Part shown: piece after piece, positions 1 through 6,549 of the stretch
Numbering within the stretch: the stretch's first letter is position 1
How the letters are laid out: the number at the start of each line of letters is the position of its first letter
Assembly: GCF_023699475.1 (NCBI RefSeq)
Contig: NZ_JALXFV010000001.1
Coordinates: 151,749 to 215,748 of the forward strand
Direction of reading: 5' to 3'
From: Halomarina rubra
Lineage (GTDB): Archaea > Halobacteriota > Halobacteria > Halobacteriales > Haloarculaceae
Length of the DNA: 64,000 nt
Notes under the pieces: model-generated
The model's input: only the letters and a program-made list of their open reading frames with translations
The model's database searches: none
What the model was told of the DNA's origin: nothing
Position numbers and translations under genes: made by a program

Positions 1-762
1 GTCGTCGAGCGCGAACACGGTCTGGCCGAGCATCGCCATCGCCGCCTCGCCGCCGGCCGCCTCGACGGCTTCGATGGCCGTCCGGACCTCGTCGGTCTGG
101 AGGCTCGCTTCGCGGGAGAACCGGCGCGCCGCCCGCATGAACGTCTCGACGGTCGGGGTCTCGCGGAGCGTCGCGAGTGCCTCCTCGCCGGCCCGCGAGA
201 GCGTCTCGGTGTCGCCGCCGATGACCGCGGCGGTGTCGAGGCCACCGAAGGTGACGTACTCGACGGCGGGCCGGGCGGGGAGGCCGTCGAGGTAGCCGTG
301 TGGCGGCGCGCCCGGTTCGAGACGGACGGGCAGCCCGCCCCGGGCCTGCCCGACCACGTCGCCGAGGCCGGTACCGGCCTCGACCTCGCTGGCGTGGGCG
401 ATGGCGACGAGTTCGCGCTCGGTGTGGCCACCGGCGGTCGCCGCGTCGAGCGAGAGCGCGGTCCCGAGCGCGCACGCTCCCGAGACGCCGAAGCCGGCGC
501 TGAGGGGGAGGTCGGTGTCGGCGACGACCCGGGCGTGGGCGTCGAGACGGTTGAGGACGCCAGTCACCGCTGGCATCTCGACGGTCTCGCCGTTCAACTC
601 GACGGCGCGCTGGTCGGCGGAGGCGACCGGGTCGGCCGTGACGGTGACGCCGTCGGAGAGGGCGAGGCCCGCGCCCCGAGAGCCCGCGACGACCGGGTCG
701 TCGTCGGGGTGGACGCTGAAGAAGCCGGTGACGTGGCCGGGGACGAACGCGCGCGGTGTCAT
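1..762 (-). CDS. Pantoate kinase (GHMP family), 3' end cut by window edge
   Basis: 254 codons are visible, starting at ATG 762 and running off the left edge, so the stop is not seen. The GHMP phosphate-binding loop is present (LPLSAGFGVSGACALGTAL, around residues 80-98), and the visible end (AAMAMLGQTVFAL) is typical of archaeal pantoate kinase. The enzyme phosphorylates pantoate in the archaeal CoA pathway, where phosphopantothenate synthetase then adds beta-alanine. It is soluble and cytoplasmic. The mfnA gene at 29349 may supply the beta-alanine. A TATA-like element lies 28 nt upstream of the ATG, so the mRNA is probably leaderless. A different GHMP kinase is less likely because the end of the protein matches pantoate kinase closely. 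Confidence 0.85.
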   Translation of the reverse strand, partial: MTPRAFVPGHVTGFFSVHPDDDPVVAGSRGAGLALSDGVTVTADPVASADQRAVELNGETVEMPAVTGVLNRLDAHARVVADTDLPLSAGFGVSGACALGTALSLDAATAGGHTERELVAIAHASEVEAGTGLGDVVGQARGGLPVRLEPGAPPHGYLDGLPARPAVEYVTFGGLDTAAVIGGDTETLSRAGEEALATLRETPTVETFMRAARRFSREASLQTDEVRTAIEAVEAAGGEAAMAMLGQTVFALDD

Positions 763-785
763 CTGCCCGGAGTCGGCCCGTCGCG

Positions 786-795
786 CACTAAAACG
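786..795 (-). promoter_or_regulatory. TATA-like element of pantoate kinase
   Basis: The minus strand reads CGTTTTAGTG, centred about 28 nt before ATG 762. That spacing puts transcription start at or next to the start codon. Confidence 0.5.
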
Positions 796-836
796 TTACA
801 ATCCGTCCCGCACCCGAAGGTCGTCTCGCCGTCAGG

Positions 837-1454
837 TCAGTCGGTGTCGGACGTCGGGTCGTCGTCGGGGGCGTCCGCCTCGTCGTCCGTGAAGAAGCCG
901 GTCAGTTTCGCGGTCTCGTCGTCGGTCCCCCACGGCGGGTCGAACTCCTCGATGGCGAGTCGGGGCAGGTGTTTCGCGCAGTGGACGTACGCTTCCTCGA
1001 CGTCGACGCGGACCCACAGCTTCTGGCGGTCGGTGTCTGCGGGGTCGATGGCCCCCGGCAGGTCCTCGTGGAGCGTCGCCTCGCCGTTGACGTGGAGGCC
1101 GACAGTCGTGTCCCACCAGTCGACGAACGTCAGGCTGGCGCTGGGGTTCTCCCGGACGTTGCCCAGCGAGGCGTGGACGCCGTTGCCCCGGTACTCCGGG
1201 TAGGCGACGGTTGTGTCGTCGAGGACGTTGACGAACCCGCGCGGCCCGAGCCGCGGCGAACAGTCGGTGTGGCCCTCGGCGTCGGCCGTCCCCAAGAAGA
1301 ACATGATACGGTCGGCGAGGAACCGTTGCATCCGTGGCGTGAGCGCCTCGTGCATCGACCGCTCGTAGAACCCGTCGGCACGTGCTTCGGTCCCCAACTC
1401 CCGTTGCAGGTCGTGTTCCCCCGTACTGCCGGGTCGGTCCCGTCGGTCCGACAT
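837..1454 (-). CDS. Pyridoxamine 5'-phosphate oxidase-fold family protein
   Basis: This 205-residue protein has the split-barrel flavin-binding fold of the pyridoxamine-phosphate-oxidase superfamily. The core runs from about residue 40 (RIMFFLGTADAEGHTDCSPR, then an Asn-Gly-Val-His stretch) through SLTFVDWWDTTVGLHVNGEA to VRVDVEEAYVHCAKHLP. Relatives bind FMN or F420, but the substrate cannot be read from sequence. The ATG at 1454 was chosen because it begins the acidic N terminus and has a TATA-like GGGTTTGCC about 28 nt upstream. A longer in-frame reading to 2111 is antisense to halorhodopsin and is rejected. The gene stands alone, between pantoate kinase and halorhodopsin, all on the same strand. 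Confidence 0.7.
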   Translation of the reverse strand: MSDRRDRPGSTGEHDLQRELGTEARADGFYERSMHEALTPRMQRFLADRIMFFLGTADAEGHTDCSPRLGPRGFVNVLDDTTVAYPEYRGNGVHASLGNVRENPSASLTFVDWWDTTVGLHVNGEATLHEDLPGAIDPADTDRQKLWVRVDVEEAYVHCAKHLPRLAIEEFDPPWGTDDETAKLTGFFTDDEADAPDDDPTSDTD

Positions 1455-1575
1455 GACCGTCCGTTCGTGCGCACGTGGCAAACCCGTTCTGATTCTCCGA
1501 ATTTCCGGGGCTCCGTGGGCCGTCCAGCACCCCGTCACCGCGACTCGCAGTGCCGGGTCGCGCCGCCAGAGCGGT

Positions 1576-1586
1576 CGACTCAGTCG
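1576..1586 (-). other. Inverted repeat centred on the halorhodopsin stop codon
   Basis: CGACTGAGTCG on the minus strand is a perfect 5-bp inverted repeat with the TGA stop at its centre. It is short and could arise by chance from Asp codons. It is listed because aspS, gatB and the TRAM gene show the same arrangement. Confidence 0.3.
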
Positions 1587-2410
1587 TCGGCGGGTTTCGC
1601 GCCCTCGCTCCCGAGGCCCTGCCGGGTCACCGTCGGTTGCTCGACGGCGAGGAACCGCACGAGCAGGAACGCGAACACGAACTTCGCGCCCACGTCGAGG
1701 AGGCTGTAGAGCCACGACGTCACCGCGAGGCCCGCGATGCCCGTTCCGAACAGCGCCAGCCCCTCGGTACCGATGGCCCAGACGACGGGGTAGCCGACCC
1801 ACAACACGACGGTCAGGTACTTCAGCCGGCCGAACAACCGCTGGACGGCGGCGTCCTGGCTCTCGACGTCGCGCGACCACGACCCCAGGATGACGGCGAG
1901 CACGACGAGGAAGAACGCCGTCGAGAGTGCGAACCACACCCAGCGGAGCCAGAGCGCTTGGGAGGTCATCGCCGCCGCCAACCCCGTCACGCACATCGCG
2001 ACGTCGAAGACGACGGCCGTGAACAGCTTCGTGAAGTTCGTCCCCGCCAGCAACCCGAGCGCTGCGAGGATGAGCGGCGTCGAGAACGTCCACGTCAGGT
2101 AGCGACCCCACAGCGTCACCAACTCCCCGCGCCCGGGGATGTCGACGACACCGACGGTCAACCCGCTGATGAGCGCCAGATAGCTCGCGATGGACACCGC
2201 CGGGATGGCGATGGTAGCGACGACGATGAGCTTGGCGTACTCGTCGGTGACGGTCCGACCCATGTAGGTGAACGCGAGCAGCGCGAACCCCATCAGCGCG
2301 ACGTTCACCCAGAGCGATCCGGCGAGCAGCGGGTCCGAGAGCGCCTCTCCGACGAGGTCGTCGGCCTGTAGTGTCGCGACGCTCGCAGCGAAGCCAGTTT
2401 GCACGACCAT
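1580..2410 (-). CDS. hop: Halorhodopsin, light-driven chloride pump
   Basis: A 276-residue, seven-helix microbial rhodopsin. Helix C reads RYLTWTFSTPLILAAL, with Thr106, Ser110 and Ala117 at the positions that are Asp85, Thr89 and Asp96 in bacteriorhodopsin. This TSA motif marks an inward chloride pump rather than a proton pump. The retinal-binding Lys243 sits in DVGAKFVFAF in helix G. Start: ATG 2410 gives the usual halorhodopsin length; an in-frame GTG at 2485 would add 25 residues not typical of the family. The B-C loop (DIPGRGELVTLW) is about ten residues shorter than in the well-known haloarchaeal pumps, by recollection of those sequences. No retinal or carotenoid synthesis genes are adjacent. 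The gene is monocistronic. The Bat-type regulator at 4015 lies about 1.6 kb upstream of this start, beyond aspS. Confidence 0.92.
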   Translation of the reverse strand: MVVQTGFAASVATLQADDLVGEALSDPLLAGSLWVNVALMGFALLAFTYMGRTVTDEYAKLIVVATIAIPAVSIASYLALISGLTVGVVDIPGRGELVTLWGRYLTWTFSTPLILAALGLLAGTNFTKLFTAVVFDVAMCVTGLAAAMTSQALWLRWVWFALSTAFFLVVLAVILGSWSRDVESQDAAVQRLFGRLKYLTVVLWVGYPVVWAIGTEGLALFGTGIAGLAVTSWLYSLLDVGAKFVFAFLLVRFLAVEQPTVTRQGLGSEGAKPADD

Positions 2411-2570
2411 ATAGTTCACAGAGGTGCCGCTCGTACTTGTAGCATCGACAACATGCAGGCAGGATTCGCCGCTCTCCGGGCTCACGGACTGTCTCGGCGG
2501 GTAAAGCGAGTGATTCGGTCTCGCGGGAACTGACTCGTAGTGAACTGCTCGCCGTTCCCGCTCGACGCTT

Positions 2571-2596
2571 GCGGTGTCGCTTACGGCGACAACCGC
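2571..2596 (-). terminator. Second hairpin, in the relic aspS tail
   Basis: GCGGT-GTCGC pairs with GCGAC-A-ACCGC around the loop TTACG (plus strand). That is ten base pairs with one bulged A at the same place as in the aspS hairpin at 2656-2690. Two base pairs differ from that hairpin by compensatory changes (C:G to T:A and C:G to G:C), so the fold appears conserved. Confidence 0.5.
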
Positions 2597-2655
2597 TGCC
2601 GGTCTCGCGGGAACACGGTCGCTTCGCTACGCTTCACTCCCTGTCCCCACCCTCG

Positions 2656-2690
2656 GACAGCGGCCTCGCCTCACGGCGAGAGCCGCTGTC
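2656..2690 (-). terminator. Strong hairpin with the aspS stop codon in its loop
   Basis: GACAGCGGC-CTCGCC (2656-2670) pairs with GGCGAG-A-GCCGCTGTC (2675-2690) around the loop TCAC, which contains the TGA stop (read on the minus strand). Fifteen base pairs are interrupted only by one bulged A. It is probably a transcript end or mRNA-stability element. Haloarchaeal terminators are more often T-rich, so the role is inferred. Confidence 0.5.
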
Positions 2691-3975
2691 GGTCGCGTGG
2701 GAACAACACAGCCTCCCGGATGTTGTCGAGTCCGAGCATCGTCATGACGAGGCGCTCGCCACCGAGGCCGAAGCCGGCGTGGGGCGGCATGCCGTAGCGG
2801 AACATCTTCGTGTAGTACTCGAACGCCTCGGGGTCGAGACCCTGCTGTTCGAACCCGGCGACGAGTTCGTCGTAGCGGTGTTCACGCTGGCCGCCCGAGA
2901 CGAGTTCCATGTCCGGGTGCATCATGTCGAAGCCCGTCGAGAGGGACTCGTCGTCGTCGTGGTCCTTGATGTAGAACGGCTTGACCTCGCTGGGCCAGTC
3001 GGTGATGAAGTAGTGACCGCCGACGTCGGCTCCGAGCGCCTTCTCGGCCTCCGTCGAGAGGTCGTCGCCGAACACGAGCTGTTCGTCGAGTTCGCCCGTC
3101 GCGTTGACGCGCTCGATGGCCTCCTCGTAGGAGAGCCGCGGGAAGTCCTCCTCGGGCACCTCGAACTCGTCGGCGAGACCGAGCGTCTCCAGTTCGTCGG
3201 CGCACTCCTCGGCGACGGCCGCGTAGGCCGCCTTCAGCGCGCCCTCACAGACGTCCATCGCGCCCTGGTGGTCGGTGAACGCGCTCTCGAAGTCGATGGA
3301 GGTCGCCTCGTTGAGGTGTCGCGGCGTGTTGTGCTCCTCGGCACGGAAGATAGGGCCGATTTCGAAGACGCGCTCCAGTCCGGAGCCGACCATCAGCTGT
3401 TTGAACAGCTGTGGCGACTGGTTCATGAACGCCTCCTCGCCGAAGTACGTGATGGGGAACAGTTCGGTGCCGCCCTCGGTGCCGGTGGCGACGATCTTCG
3501 GCGTGTTGATCTCCGTCGCGTTCTGCGAGCGGAAGTAGTCGCGGACCGCTTCGAGGACGGTCGCGCGAATCTCGAAGATGGCCTTCGGCTCGTCACGGCG
3601 CAGGTCGAGGGTGCGGTTGTCGAGTCGCGTCGGGAGTTCGGCGTCGACCTTCCCGGAGGGGTCGAGGGGGAGTTCGGGGTCGGCGGGTGCGACGACCTCG
3701 ACGCTCTCGGGGACGACTTCGACGCCCGTGGGGGCGCGTGGCTCCTCCTCGACCGCACCGGTGACCTGCACGACGGACTCTCGCGAGACGTTCGTGCCCG
3801 TCTCGACGAGGTCTTCGTCCATCTCGTCTTTCGCGAACTTGACCTGAATCTTGCCGGTCTTGTCGCGTACGATGAGGAAAGCGATGCCGCCGAGGTCGCG
3901 GATCTCGTGTGCCCAGCCGGCGACGGTGACGTGGTCGCCCGGTTCGGCGTCCGCTGTGTACGTTCGGTCGTCCAT
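2671..3975 (-). CDS. aspS: Aspartyl-tRNA synthetase (probably also charges tRNA-Asn)
   Basis: 434 residues, the normal length for the archaeal AspRS. An N-terminal OB-fold anticodon-binding domain (about 1-105) is followed by the class II catalytic core, with motif 2 near [21 protein letters not shown] and motif 3 in [20 protein letters not shown]. It attaches Asp to tRNA. In haloarchaea AspRS is known to be non-discriminating, also making Asp-tRNA-Asn, which GatCAB converts to Asn-tRNA; gatB is at 12201 in this window. That this copy is non-discriminating is inferred from the lineage. The C terminus, [10 protein letters not shown], is repeated just downstream as a relic. ATG 3975 is supported by family length. 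Confidence 0.95.
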   Translation of the reverse strand: MDDRTYTADAEPGDHVTVAGWAHEIRDLGGIAFLIVRDKTGKIQVKFAKDEMDEDLVETGTNVSRESVVQVTGAVEEEPRAPTGVEVVPESVEVVAPADPELPLDPSGKVDAELPTRLDNRTLDLRRDEPKAIFEIRATVLEAVRDYFRSQNATEINTPKIVATGTEGGTELFPITYFGEEAFMNQSPQLFKQLMVGSGLERVFEIGPIFRAEEHNTPRHLNEATSIDFESAFTDHQGAMDVCEGALKAAYAAVAEECADELETLGLADEFEVPEEDFPRLSYEEAIERVNATGELDEQLVFGDDLSTEAEKALGADVGGHYFITDWPSEVKPFYIKDHDDDESLSTGFDMMHPDMELVSGGQREHRYDELVAGFEQQGLDPEAFEYYTKMFRYGMPPHAGFGLGGERLVMTMLGLDNIREAVLFPRDRQRLSP

Positions 3976-4014
3976 ACGCCAGCGTGTCGGTCGAGCGGCT
4001 AAAGTGGGTCGGAT

Positions 4015-4650
4015 TTACTTCCCGTAGTTCCCGGCGACCAGTCGCGAGTACGCCCGACGGAGGCGCTGGCTGATGGCCTGTTCGCTCACGTCGAACTCGA
4101 CGGCGAGGTCCGCGAGCGTCGCCTTCCGCGGGACCTCGAAGTAGCCCTTCTCTAGCGCGAGGACGACGGTCTCGCGCTGGCGTCGGGTGAGGTTCGGCCC
4201 CTCGTCGTCGTCGTCCTCGACGTAGACGTTGTCGAGGTGGACGGCGGCGTCGCGCTCGGTGAGCCACGTCCGGTAGCTGTCGAGCGCGTCCTGGTCGGGG
4301 AACCGGGACTCGGTGTGCCACCAGTCGTCGTCGTACTGGAGGGTGAGCCAGGTGGCGTCGGACTCCTCGCTCGCGGCCGTCAGCGTCGCCCGAGTCTCGA
4401 CCTGCGCGCTGTACAGTCGGTCCCCGGCCCCGTCGTCGTCGAGTCGAACCACCCCCGAGACGGTGCCGTCGGACTGGAGTCGTCGCTCGAACCCGTCGAG
4501 GTCGACGCCGTTGGCCCAGAAGTGAAGCCGTGACTGACCGGCAGTCGTCTGTCTCGCTCGTTCCAACGACACGCTCACGTCGCTCGCCGCGAGCGTGTCG
4601 GCCATCGCCAACGCAGGCGACTGGACGCGGTGTGCGGCGATGAGTGACAT
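4015..4650 (-). CDS. Bat-type (HTH_10) transcriptional regulator
   Basis: 211 residues. The C-terminal 55 (LTRRQRETVVLALEKGYFEV, then LADLAVEFDVSEQAISQRLR) form the HTH_10 domain first known from the bacterio-opsin activator Bat. The N-terminal ~150 residues match the beta-rich sensor-like part that precedes HTH_10 in many haloarchaeal paralogues, but no PAS or GAF signature can be seen. The ligand and targets are unknown. Start: ATG 4650 has a strong TATA box 28 nt upstream, so the transcript is leaderless; the in-frame GTG at 4656 is less likely. The GGGP synthase gene follows upstream on the same strand, 37 bp away, but the TATA box in the gap indicates independent transcription. Confidence 0.85.
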   Translation of the reverse strand: MSLIAAHRVQSPALAMADTLAASDVSVSLERARQTTAGQSRLHFWANGVDLDGFERRLQSDGTVSGVVRLDDDGAGDRLYSAQVETRATLTAASEESDATWLTLQYDDDWWHTESRFPDQDALDSYRTWLTERDAAVHLDNVYVEDDDDEGPNLTRRQRETVVLALEKGYFEVPRKATLADLAVEFDVSEQAISQRLRRAYSRLVAGNYGK

Positions 4651-4671
4651 AAGCACCCTGCGTGAGCAAGG

Positions 4672-4684
4672 TGTATATATTGTC
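4672..4684 (-). promoter_or_regulatory. TATA box of the HTH_10 regulator
   Basis: The minus strand reads ACAATATATACAC, a near-ideal archaeal TATA box centred 28 nt before ATG 4650. It lies immediately against the stop of the upstream GGGP synthase gene (4688). Confidence 0.7.
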
Positions 4685-4687
4685 GGG

Positions 4688-5404
4688 TTAGTTGTTCGCG
4701 GCTGTCACGCCCTCGACGGTCTCTCTGACGGCCGCACAACCCGCGTCGTGGACGAGGTCGCCGACGACGACGACGTCCGAGTGCTGGCCCATCTCGAACG
4801 CCGAGTCGTAGTCGTGGACGCCCCCACCGTAGAACAGCGTCGCCTCGTCGAGTGCGTCGTGGGCCGCGCCGACTATCTCCGGGTCGCCGAGCGTCCCCGA
4901 GTACTCCACGTAGACGATGTCCTGGCCGAACATCTGCTCTGCGACCTCCGCGTAGGCGGCGACGTCCGCGGCGTCGAGGGTGCAGTCGGCCTGCGTGTAC
5001 TCCGCGACGGAGGCCTCCTCGTTGAGCACGATGTACGCCTCGGTGTGGGTGACGTCCCACTGGATGTCGCCGTCCATGCGGACCCACTCCTTGTGCGCGC
5101 CGGTCACCCACGCGATGTCGCCCGCGTTGAAGACGATGGGGACGAGGTAGCCGTCCAGACCGTCGGGGTGGACGACGACGCCCGCGCTGCTCGGTTCGAT
5201 GTACACCGGGATGTCGTGGCCGCGGGTGCCCTCGATACAGCCCTCGACGTACTCGGCCATCTTCTCCTCGGTCATCCCGAGAGTCCCGCCGACCATGATA
5301 GCGTCCGTCCCGGTCGCCGCCACGTCCTCGAACGTCTCGTCCTCGTACAGCGTCTTGTCCGGGTCCACCTTCACGATGTGGTCCCACTCGCTCCACGCGT
5401 TCAT
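4688..5404 (-). CDS. Geranylgeranylglyceryl-phosphate synthase family protein (PcrB/GGGPS)
   Basis: 238 residues forming a TIM barrel of the GGGPS/PcrB family. Visible are KVDPDKTLY at the N terminus, the phosphate-binding [16 protein letters not shown], the [11 protein letters not shown] strand and the C-terminal [16 protein letters not shown]. The enzyme joins sn-glycerol-1-phosphate to geranylgeranyl diphosphate, the first ether bond of archaeal membrane lipids. Length and motifs agree with the haloarchaeal group I enzyme. It is divergent from the SnoaL-like gene at 5540. A weak TATA-like GGTTTTGTCC is about 28 nt upstream of ATG 5404. Confidence 0.9.
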   Translation of the reverse strand: MNAWSEWDHIVKVDPDKTLYEDETFEDVAATGTDAIMVGGTLGMTEEKMAEYVEGCIEGTRGHDIPVYIEPSSAGVVVHPDGLDGYLVPIVFNAGDIAWVTGAHKEWVRMDGDIQWDVTHTEAYIVLNEEASVAEYTQADCTLDAADVAAYAEVAEQMFGQDIVYVEYSGTLGDPEIVGAAHDALDEATLFYGGGVHDYDSAFEMGQHSDVVVVGDLVHDAGCAAVRETVEGVTAANN

Positions 5405-5507
5405 ACTCGGAGGACCGAACGCCCGGACAAAACCGCTTCGACACGTTCACACACCGGGGCTATGTGTATTGCCTCCCGTTCGCGAGGGGCTACGTCTGTG
5501 GGCCCCA

Positions 5508-5517
5508 CCCTTATCCC
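5508..5517 (+). promoter_or_regulatory. TATA-like element of the SnoaL-like gene
   Basis: CCCTTATCCC is centred about 28 nt before ATG 5540, the leaderless spacing. Confidence 0.45.
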
Positions 5518-5539
5518 CCGTGCCGGTGGAGCGGTTGAC

Positions 5540-6052
5540 ATGTCCCACTGCGCCGACGGCGACCCCCCAGTTCCCGCCGACGCCGGTTCCGACACCGGTT
5601 CCGACGCCCGCCCCGACATCGAGCGCGTGAGCCGTCGGGACTTCGAGGAGGTCTGGCACGAGCAAGACCCCAGCGTCATCCCGGACCTCTACCACGCCGA
5701 CTACCGCGGCCACGGGTTCCCGCTCCTCGGCACCGTCTCCCGTACCGGCTACCGTCGGGTGTCGGGACTGTTCCTCCGGGCGTTCCCCGACATCCGGTTC
5801 GACATCCACCGCCTCGACTCCGCGACCGGCCGGGTCGAGACCGACTGGACGTTCGAGGCGACGCACTCGGGGTGGGTCGGCCCGCTCCCGCCGAGCGGCG
5901 CGCGCATCAGCGTCGACGGCTGGGGTCGCCACCGCTACGAGGGCGACCGCGTCGCCGAGACCTGGCTGGACCTCGACTGGGCCGACCTCGCCGGCCAACT
6001 CGGTCGAGGGTACCTCGCCGCCGCCCGCGAGAAGGTCGGCACGCTGGTCTGA
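5540..6052 (+). CDS. SnoaL-like / NTF2-fold protein
   Basis: 170 residues with the SnoaL-like ester-cyclase pattern: a short helical start (RRDFEEVWHEQDPSVIPDLY), HADYRGHG, and the strands VETDWTFEATHSG and ISVDGWGRHRYEGDRVAETW. The fold is the NTF2 cone, which often binds small hydrophobic molecules; no reaction can be assigned. The first 35 residues are an acidic Asp/Pro-rich tail. ATG 5540 is preferred over the longer reading from 4595, which overlaps GGGP synthase antisense, and a TATA-like element supports it. It is followed by a small winged-helix gene 119 bp later. Confidence 0.75.
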   Translation: MSHCADGDPPVPADAGSDTGSDARPDIERVSRRDFEEVWHEQDPSVIPDLYHADYRGHGFPLLGTVSRTGYRRVSGLFLRAFPDIRFDIHRLDSATGRVETDWTFEATHSGWVGPLPPSGARISVDGWGRHRYEGDRVAETWLDLDWADLAGQLGRGYLAAAREKVGTLV

Positions 6053-6171
6053 GCGTCGCTGCTCCCCCGTCGACTCGCCCGCCTGCACTCTCCCGCACGT
6101 TCTCCCCCGTCCTCGTGACGCTCTCCCCGTCGAGTGACCACCGCTACGGTCGTCGAGCACCATCCTCCCAC

Positions 6172-6432
6172 ATGGCTCCGAGACGCGAGTCGACCCGCCC
6201 GTCGCGCTCGGACGCGGGCGACGACCTCACCGAGCGACTCGTCGCGGCGATTCGGGACGCTCCGCGACCGGTGGTGAACACGGGGTATCTGGTCCGACAG
6301 TTGGACCGACCAGCCGCGGACCTCCGCCCCGAACTCGACGCGCTCGTCGAGGCGGGGGTCCTCGACCACCACGAGGTCCGCGGGCGGGGCCACCTCTGGT
6401 GGCTCACGCTCGACGCCGAACTGGAGGGGTAG
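6172..6432 (+). CDS. Small winged-helix protein
   Basis: 86 residues, basic N terminus. The remainder reads as a winged helix: helix LTERLVAAIRDAPRPVVNTG, recognition segment LVRQLDRPAADLRPELDALV, then a turn GVLDHHEVRGRGHLWWLTLD that would form the wing. Such haloarchaeal proteins are putative DNA-binding regulators; the target is unknown. ATG 6172 is the only start that keeps the domain without overlapping the upstream gene. It is convergent with topA, separated by a hairpin. Confidence 0.65.
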   Translation: MAPRRESTRPSRSDAGDDLTERLVAAIRDAPRPVVNTGYLVRQLDRPAADLRPELDALVEAGVLDHHEVRGRGHLWWLTLDAELEG

Positions 6433-6469
6433 TGTTCGTCCCACCCGTCGACCGTCCAGCGAGCGGTTC

Positions 6470-6491
6470 CTCCCGTCGGTCCGGTCGGGAG
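6470..6491. terminator. Hairpin between convergent genes
   Basis: CTCCCG (6470-6475) and CGGGAG (6486-6491) form a 6-bp stem with a 10-nt loop, in the gap between the winged-helix gene and topA. It could end transcription from either side. Confidence 0.35.
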
Positions 6492-6549
6492 TGTGTACGA
6501 CGAAAACCACCATCGAACGCTGTCGTAGGGTCTGGCGAGCGATGTCCGT

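Larger units (their letters stand above)
2516..2714 (-). repeat. Partial tandem copies of the aspS 3' end
   Basis: A 15-bp word, CGGTCTCGCGGGAAC, occurs at 2516-2530 and 2600-2614, and as the variant CGGTCGCGTGGGAAC inside aspS at 2690-2704. The copy ending at 2581 still encodes [11 protein letters not shown] followed by TAA, the same last residues as aspS, with only synonymous codon differences across [10 protein letters not shown] (4 of 10 codons) and TAA in place of TGA. It has no upstream domain and no plausible separate role. It is best read as the relic of an earlier aspS end, left by gene replacement or by integration and excision at this site. Confidence 0.7.

Noticed and set aside
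837..2111. 424-codon extension of the PPOX frame
   Set aside because: The upstream part is antisense to halorhodopsin; the real protein begins at ATG 1454, where the family starts.
5455..6163. Minus-strand frame opposite the SnoaL-like gene
   Set aside because: It has no domain and its codon usage is the mirror of the plus-strand gene.
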